Below, piece after piece: positions 7,911 to 12,149 of a DNA stretch of 12,149 bases. How positions within the stretch are numbered: position 1 is the stretch's first letter; every line of letters begins with the position of its first letter. The notes under the pieces are model-generated. The model worked only from the letters and a program-made list of their open reading frames with translations, searched no databases and had not been told where the DNA came from. The DNA is from Rhodobacterales bacterium UBA3089 (GTDB lineage: Bacteria; Pseudomonadota; Alphaproteobacteria; Rhodobacterales; Rhodobacteraceae), in contig DFBD01000080.1 in assembly GCA_002367255.1 (NCBI GenBank), positions 1-12,149 of the forward strand, in the 5' to 3' direction. Position numbers and translations under genes: made by a program.

Positions 7911-9350
7911 ATGTCTGATTTGATCGACAAGCCGGAAGACGGCCAAAACGCCCCTGAATTCTCGGTTTCCGAGATTTCAGGTGTGGTGAAACGTATGATC
8001 GAGGGCGAGTTTTCGCACGTGCGGATTCGCGGCGAGGTCGGGCGTGTGTCGCGCCCTCAGTCAGGGCATTTGTATCTGGATTTGAAGGATGACCGCGCGG
8101 TTCTGGCTTCGGTGATCTGGAAGGGCGTCGCAGGGCGTCTGCGCGTGCAGCCCGAGGAAGGGATGGAAGTTGTCGCCACCGGGCGGCTGACCACGTTCCC
8201 CGGACAGAGCCGTTACCAGATGGTGATCGAGGATATCGCGCCTGCGGGTGTCGGTGCCTTGATGGCAATGCTGGAAAAGCGCAAAGCGGCCTTGGCGGCG
8301 GAGGGGGTGTTCGCGGCGGAACACAAACAGCCTTTGCCGTATTTGCCCGAAGTGATCGGGGTGATAACCTCGCCATCCGGTGCTGTGATCAAAGATATTT
8401 TACATCGGTTAAGGGACCGGTTTCCACGCAAGGTATTGCTTTGGCCAGTCGTCGTGCAGGGGGACAAATGTGCGCCGGAAGTGGCGGCAGCGATTAAGGG
8501 TTTTAATGCGCTGACACCGGGGGGCGCGTTGCCACGGCCGGATGTGATTATTGTGGCACGTGGTGGTGGCTCGATCGAGGACCTTTGGGGGTTCAACGAG
8601 GAAGTCGTTGTACGCGCGGCGTTTGAAAGTGACATTCCGCTGATCTCGGCGGTTGGGCATGAAACCGATACGACATTGATAGATTACGCGTCGGATATGC
8701 GCGCACCCACGCCTACGGCTGCGGCTGAAATGGCGGTTCCGGTGCGCGCGGATCTGTCAGCGCATGTGGCTGGTCTGGAAGAACGCCGCCGTCGCGCTTT
8801 GGCACGAGGGTTGGAGCAACGCGGCCAGCGGTTGCGGGATTTGTCGCGGGCTTTGCCAAGGTTGGACAGCCTGTTTGCCGAGCGTGCGCAGCGGCTGGAT
8901 GGGTTGGCGATGCGGTTGCCGTTGGCGTTGTCCAGCTTGACGCATCGCAAGCGGGTGCAACTTGCGGCGAGTGGAGGGGAGCGCTTGCGTCCAGCGGCAT
9001 TGGTGGCCGATATTCAGCGCAAGGCCCGGGATGTAAACGCATGGTCTGCGCGGCTGATACCCGCCTTGAACCGAAATATGTCTGACCCGAAGCGGCAGTT
9101 AACCGCGCTGGTCCGCACGTTGGAGACGTTGAGTTATCGCAAGACGCTGGAGCGTGGGTATGCGGTTGTGCATGCAAGCGATGGGTTGGTTACCAGCAAG
9201 AAGTTGGCCGCCAAACATGCAACGCTTGAGGTCGAGTTTAGCGATGGAAAGCTGCCGGTTGGCACGGGTGGTACCGCGCCCCCAGCAAAGCGGGGGGCGC
9301 CTCCGAAACGGTCCAAAGGTAGTGATGGATCGCAGGGCAGTTTGTTTTAA
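7911..9350 (+). CDS. xseA: Exodeoxyribonuclease VII large subunit
   Basis: Large, catalytic subunit of exonuclease VII, which with several XseB subunits degrades single-stranded DNA from both ends and acts in repair and recombination clean-up. The 479-residue form begins MSDLIDKPEDGQNAPEFSVSE. The N-terminal OB-fold nucleic-acid-binding domain (about 17-110) has HVRIRGEVGRVSRPQSGHLYLDLKDD; the catalytic domain has GVITSPSGAVIKDILHRL (150-167), VARGGGSIEDLW (215-226) and SAVGHETDTTLID (246-258). A long Arg/Leu-rich helical region, probably coiled-coil, follows, then a basic Pro/Lys/Gly tail ending QGSLF. I chose 7911 by resemblance to family N-termini; an in-frame ATG at 7896 with GGGATGG upstream (7886-7892) is a real alternative adding five residues. 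The small subunit xseB is not in the window. Confidence 0.95.
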   Translation: MSDLIDKPEDGQNAPEFSVSEISGVVKRMIEGEFSHVRIRGEVGRVSRPQSGHLYLDLKDDRAVLASVIWKGVAGRLRVQPEEGMEVVATGRLTTFPGQSRYQMVIEDIAPAGVGALMAMLEKRKAALAAEGVFAAEHKQPLPYLPEVIGVITSPSGAVIKDILHRLRDRFPRKVLLWPVVVQGDKCAPEVAAAIKGFNALTPGGALPRPDVIIVARGGGSIEDLWGFNEEVVVRAAFESDIPLISAVGHETDTTLIDYASDMRAPTPTAAAEMAVPVRADLSAHVAGLEERRRRALARGLEQRGQRLRDLSRALPRLDSLFAERAQRLDGLAMRLPLALSSLTHRKRVQLAASGGERLRPAALVADIQRKARDVNAWSARLIPALNRNMSDPKRQLTALVRTLETLSYRKTLERGYAVVHASDGLVTSKKLAAKHATLEVEFSDGKLPVGTGGTAPPAKRGAPPKRSKGSDGSQGSLF

Positions 9351-9379
9351 AGAATTGTTAAAACCCCTAGTTTCGATCT

Positions 9380-10540
9380 TTAAGCAAGTTCTGACGCGCG
9401 GAGCGAGGAGAGCCTTTTCCAAAATACTACAGTCGCTGTAGTGATGACTATCTGGATTGAAAAGAATATGGCCATCGCTGGCAGCAAGCCAAACAAGTCT
9501 GCCAGAACGCCGCTTGCGATGACCGGAACCGAAAAACCGACATATGCATAGACAAAGAGGCCCGCTGCTGCGCGCGCCCGGTTGTCTGGTGCCCGCAAAG
9601 CGACTTCGGATAAAGCGGCAAGATAGGTGAACCCATAGCTCGCCGCGCTGGAGACCCCCGTTCCTGCCAAGACCAAACCAAGCGATCCAGTCCAGACGCC
9701 TACAAGAAGAACAAGATATCCGAGCGGCACGAGCGCAAACCCCAAAGCAAGGGCTTTAGGATTAGTCATCCGGCGTGCAACAGGCTGACAAAGAAAGCCG
9801 ATAAAGATTGCCAGAAATATAACAAGGCCTGTCCAGCCACCCAGACCGTGCGCCTCTAGTTCCAGTGGCACCACGGCTATTGTCAAACCAGTTGTTGCCT
9901 AGGCCAAGCCCATCGCGACACCGAAAACCCATGTTCCGGTCGGGAAAACCGGCAACCGGAGAAGCGAAACACGTTTGGGTATATCGACGCGCGGCAGCTT
10001 TAACGCAATGAGCGCGAGAATTGGCGCCGTTGCAAGTAGTACGATGAAGCTGGCGGGTACAAGATTTGGGCCTTGCAGTGCAAGACTTACACCCGTCGCC
10101 AAGGCACCCCCACCGAAGCCGAGCGAAGTGGCCGATGTTACGATCAAAGTGGCCCTCCGGGTGCTGTCAGCGCCCATAATCTCGGTCATGTAAGCCGTGC
10201 CAGAGGTTGTTGCCAGCCCCGTTCCAATACCAAGTAGTACGCGCGCAAAAACAAGGCTTCCCCAGTTCGGCCAAAGGACCAACAAGGTCGTCGCTACTGT
10301 TCCTAGCAACAGAGCAATAGTGATAGGCAAGCGGCGACCTATCCGGTCTGACAAGCCGCCCAACAAAAGCAGTGTCGGCATCAGCCCTGCCACATAAGCC
10401 GCAAACGCGATGGTCACCGCAGTTGCCCCCATATCGCTTTCAGTGGCGTAAACGTTGTATAGCGGCGCTTGAAGATTGACACCCTATGTCACCATAAACA
10501 GTGCCAAGCCAAGCAGGCTGACAGGAAGAGCTTTGTGCAT
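9380..10540 (-). pseudogene. MFS transporter interrupted by two in-frame amber codons
   Basis: Reading from an ATG at 10540 with a good GAGGGG ribosome binding site (10548-10553), one frame runs 386 codons to a TAA at 9380, the normal length of a 12-helix major facilitator transporter. It is broken by TAG at codon 19 (10484-10486) and TAG at codon 214 (9899-9901). Family marks are intact on both sides: the N-terminus MHKALPVSLLGLALFMVT then GVNLQAPLYNVYAT after the first stop; motif A GGLSDRIGRR at 61-70; FARVLLGIGTGLATTSGTAYM in the N-terminal half; and six further hydrophobic segments in the C-terminal half. No frameshift or deletion is evident. The substrate cannot be told; the overall form is that of a drug- or metabolite-type MFS. 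Other genes here use TAG as a true stop (rplE, rplR, the FAD protein, the VCBS-like gene), so TAG is not generally reassigned. A recent pseudogene is the simplest reading; sequencing error at two sites or suppression are alternatives. It lies downstream of scoB and converges with xseA, 29 bp apart. Confidence 0.85.
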
Positions 10541-10604
10541 TTATTGGCCCCTCATGACAGAAATTTTCCGCCAGTATCATCGTTTCGGACTAAGTGGATG
10601 CGGT

Positions 10605-11234
10605 TTAATTCACCAGCGTTGCGTCGGTCATTTGGCGGATTTCGTCGATGGTGACACCGTCGGCGATTTCGATCACTTCCAGACCGCCTTCGACCACTTT
10701 GAACACGCCGAGGTTGGTGATGATTTCATCCACCACGCCTGCGCCGGTCAGCGGCAGGGTGCAGGCTTTCAGCAGTTTGCTTTCGCCCTTCTTGTTGGTG
10801 TGGTCCATTATCACGATCACACGGCCAACACCGGCCACCAAATCCATCGCGCCGCCCATGCCTTTGATCAGCTTACCCGGGATCATCCAGTTGGCGAGGT
10901 CGCCGTTTTCGGCAACTTCCATCGCGCCAAGGATCGCCATGGCGATTTTGCCGCCGCGGATCATTGCGAAGCTGTCAGCCGAGCTGAAATAGCTGGTGCG
11001 GTGCAGCTCGGTAATGGTTTGTTTACCCGCGTTAATCAAATCCGCGTCGATCTCGTCCTCTTTCGGGAAAGGGCCCATGCCGAGCATCCCGTTTTCGGAC
11101 TGCAACGTCACATCCACACCCTCGGGGATGTAGTTTGACACGAGCGTCGGAATGCCGATGCCGAGGTTCACATACATGCCGTCTTTAAGTTCGCGCCCTG
11201 CGCGTTCGGCCATCTGGTTTCTATCCCATGCCAT
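10605..11234 (-). CDS. scoB: 3-oxoacid CoA-transferase subunit B
   Basis: Beta subunit of a two-subunit family I CoA-transferase, which moves CoA between succinyl-CoA and a 3-oxoacid such as acetoacetate via a glutamyl-CoA thioester. The product has 209 residues. The N-terminal block GMYVNLGIGIPTLVSNYI (19-36) is followed by LQSENGMLGMGPFP, where E47 in the SENG motif is the catalytic glutamate position. MDLVAGVGRVIVIMDHT and the C-terminal LTGAGVVDEIITNLGVF are also typical of the B subunit. Its start lies 3 bp after the scoA stop, with GGGAGGG inside the 3' end of scoA as ribosome binding site, so the two are one operon made in equal amounts. Narrow substrate choice (acetoacetate against other short-chain acids) cannot be read from sequence alone. 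Confidence 0.93.
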   Translation of the reverse strand: MAWDRNQMAERAGRELKDGMYVNLGIGIPTLVSNYIPEGVDVTLQSENGMLGMGPFPKEDEIDADLINAGKQTITELHRTSYFSSADSFAMIRGGKIAMAILGAMEVAENGDLANWMIPGKLIKGMGGAMDLVAGVGRVIVIMDHTNKKGESKLLKACTLPLTGAGVVDEIITNLGVFKVVEGGLEVIEIADGVTIDEIRQMTDATLVN

Positions 11235-11237
11235 GAC

Positions 11238-11933
11238 TTAACCCTCCCGCACTGTGCGTTGTTCGATACGTTTTTCGTGACCACCTTCAAAGATGCGATG
11301 CACGAAGATTCCCGGTGTGTGGATCAGATCAGGGTCGAGCGCGCCTGTCGGCAACAATTCCTCGACTTCCGCGATGCAGATCTTGCCGCAGGTGGCAGCG
11401 TTGGGGTTAAAGTTGCGGGCGGTTTTACGATAGATCAGGTTGCCTGCGCGGTCGCCCTTCCAAGCCTTGACGATGGAGAGGTCGGCAACGATGCCTTCTT
11501 CCATGATGTAGGTCTCTCCGTTGAAATCCTTGTGTTCTTTACCCTCGGCAATCACGGTGCCGACGCCGGTCTTGGTATAAAAACCGGGGATGCCTGCGCC
11601 GCCTGCGCGCATGCGCTCGGCCAAAGTGCCTTGGGGGTTGAACTCGATCTCCAGCTCGCCGGAAAGGTATTGACGCATGAATTCCGCGTTTTCACCGACG
11701 TAGGAGGACAGCATCTTTTTGACCTGCTTGTCTTGCAGCAAAATCCCGAGGCCGAAATCGTCAACGCCAGCGTTGTTGGATGCCACGGTCAGGTTTTTGG
11801 TGCCCGCGTCTCGGATGCCTTCGATCAGGTTTTCGGGGATGCCGCAGAGGCCAAATCCGCCTGCCGCGATCATCATTCCGTCGAAGAGGACGCCTTCAAG
11901 GGCCTCTGCTGCGGAGTTGTAGACTTTTTTCAT
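11238..11933 (-). CDS. scoA: 3-oxoacid CoA-transferase subunit A
   Basis: Alpha subunit of the CoA-transferase; it supplies the CoA-binding half of the heteromer with ScoB. The 231-residue product begins MKKVYNSAAEALEGV. It has the family signature around GGFGLCGIPENLI (25-37), the GTLAERMRAGGAGIPGFYT block, and ADLSIVKAWKGDRAGNLIYR followed by ARNFNPNAATCGKICIAEVEE, all standard for subunit A. The start is supported by AGGAG (minus strand, 11941-11945) eight bases upstream, and a plausible promoter lies just beyond. The arrangement scoA-scoB with a 3-bp gap is the usual one. The enzyme would serve ketone-body or short-chain acyl-CoA use, or polyhydroxybutyrate breakdown products. AtoD-type acetate/butyrate CoA-transferase is the closest alternative name. 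Confidence 0.93.
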   Translation of the reverse strand: MKKVYNSAAEALEGVLFDGMMIAAGGFGLCGIPENLIEGIRDAGTKNLTVASNNAGVDDFGLGILLQDKQVKKMLSSYVGENAEFMRQYLSGELEIEFNPQGTLAERMRAGGAGIPGFYTKTGVGTVIAEGKEHKDFNGETYIMEEGIVADLSIVKAWKGDRAGNLIYRKTARNFNPNAATCGKICIAEVEELLPTGALDPDLIHTPGIFVHRIFEGGHEKRIEQRTVREG

Positions 11934-11958
11934 GAATATGCTCCTGTTGGTCAGGGTG

Positions 11959-11988
11959 TTTATCGGGTCAGATATGCCCCAAGGTCAA
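11959..11988 (-). promoter_or_regulatory. Candidate sigma70-type promoter of scoAB
   Basis: On the minus strand, TTGACC (11983-11988, 5 of 6 to the -35 consensus) is followed after 18 bp by GATAAA (11959-11964, 4 of 6 to the -10 consensus). Transcription would begin about 20 bases before the scoA start codon, leaving room for the AGGAG ribosome binding site. It is the best promoter-like pair I see in the window, but was found by eye only. Confidence 0.4.
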
Positions 11989-12080
11989 GGGGGGAGGGTT
12001 AAGGGACGTGACGTAATCGTGGGCTGGCGGGGAGGGGCAGTTGAGTATTTTGCAAAGTAGAAGGAGGGATATCTCTTTAT

Positions 12081-12149
12081 CTATAGGTTTAGTGCGGTGG
12101 TTATTTCGTCGATCGAATCGATAAAGACCTTTTCCATCATCGCATTCGG
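12081..12149 (-). CDS. 3' end of an unidentified minus-strand gene (partial)
   Basis: The minus-strand frame enters from the right edge and gives 22 codons (PNAMMEKVFIDSIDEI followed by TTALNL) before TAG at 12081-12083. The codon pattern is coding-like and the position fits a gene read toward scoA, but the fragment is too short to identify. The region between it and the scoA promoter (about 11990-12080) holds purine-rich sequence and no feature I can name. The true extent and the reality of the gene depend on sequence beyond the window. Confidence 0.4.
   Translation of the reverse strand, partial: PNAMMEKVFIDSIDEITTALNL

Noticed and set aside
7842..7946. Upstream extension of purD by 35 codons.
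   Set aside because: The extension overlaps the start of xseA, is unlike PurD N-termini, and a good Shine-Dalgarno precedes the ATG at 7841.
9276..9300. GC-rich hairpin (GCGCCCCC paired with GGGGGCGC, 9-base loop) near the 3' end of xseA.
   Set aside because: It lies inside the coding sequence in the low-complexity Pro/Lys tail, about 50 bases before the stop, with no following T tract; more likely a by-product of composition than a terminator.
9380..10540. Reassignment of TAG to a sense codon, as an explanation for the broken MFS gene.
   Set aside because: rplE, rplR, the FAD oxidoreductase and the VCBS-like gene all end in TAG at the family-expected C-terminus, so TAG works as a stop in this genome.
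10476..12002. Two long + strand frames (220 and 247 codons) antisense to scoB and scoA.
   Set aside because: Both lie over well-conserved CoA-transferase genes with good ribosome binding sites on the minus strand; the + strand products are His/Asp/Phe-rich shadow translations.

Overview
The window reads as chromosomal DNA from an alphaproteobacterium of the Rhodobacteraceae (Roseobacter/Rhodobacter group). The evidence is the ribosomal protein sequences (a 101-residue zinc-free S14, L18 ending in a REGGLKF-type tail), a 2Fe-2S ferredoxin very close to what I remember of Rhodobacter capsulatus ferredoxin VI, and alphaproteobacterial-style PurD, XseA and ScoA/ScoB. This assignment rests on recognition by eye, not on a search.

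Layout. (1) Positions 1-2835, + strand: the spc-type ribosomal protein cluster, rplE (5' end missing)-rpsN-rpsH-rplF-rplR-rpsE-rpmD, tightly packed with Shine-Dalgarno sequences in the short gaps. It ends at a palindrome (2847-2865) and a strong intrinsic terminator (2877-2909). The usual continuation (rplO, secY and so on) is absent from the window. (2) 2983-5356: a redox block. A minus-strand FAD protein of the sulfide:quinone oxidoreductase/NDH-2 superfamily is divergent from a ferredoxin VI gene. The ferredoxin gene overlaps, by ATGA, a gene for a secreted protein with two calcium-binding FG-GAP/VCBS-like motifs. (3) 5480-6526, minus strand: a GT32/OCH1-like glycosyltransferase of visibly lower GC, probably an accessory insertion. 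(4) purD (minus) and xseA (+) form a divergent housekeeping pair separated by about 54-69 bp. (5) 9380-10540, minus strand: a full-length MFS transporter gene interrupted by two in-frame TAG codons and otherwise intact, called here as a pseudogene. (6) 10605-11933, minus strand: scoA-scoB, the two subunits of a 3-oxoacid CoA-transferase, 3 bp apart, with a plausible promoter upstream of scoA. (7) At the right edge, 22 codons of the 3' end of an unidentified minus-strand gene.

How the genes relate. The ribosomal genes form one transcription unit serving ribosome assembly. purD (purine synthesis), xseA (DNA repair) and scoAB (ketone-body/short-chain acyl-CoA metabolism) are independent housekeeping or catabolic functions. 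The FAD protein and ferredoxin VI share a 221-bp divergent intergenic region and could be redox partners, but that is inference from position only. I see no CRISPR array, tRNA, rRNA, insertion sequence, phage gene or defence system, and nothing that makes a convincing new multi-gene system. The points most worth a second look are the double-amber MFS gene, the SQR-like protein lacking one of the expected catalytic cysteines, the ribosomal operon ending after L30, and the ferredoxin/VCBS translational coupling.
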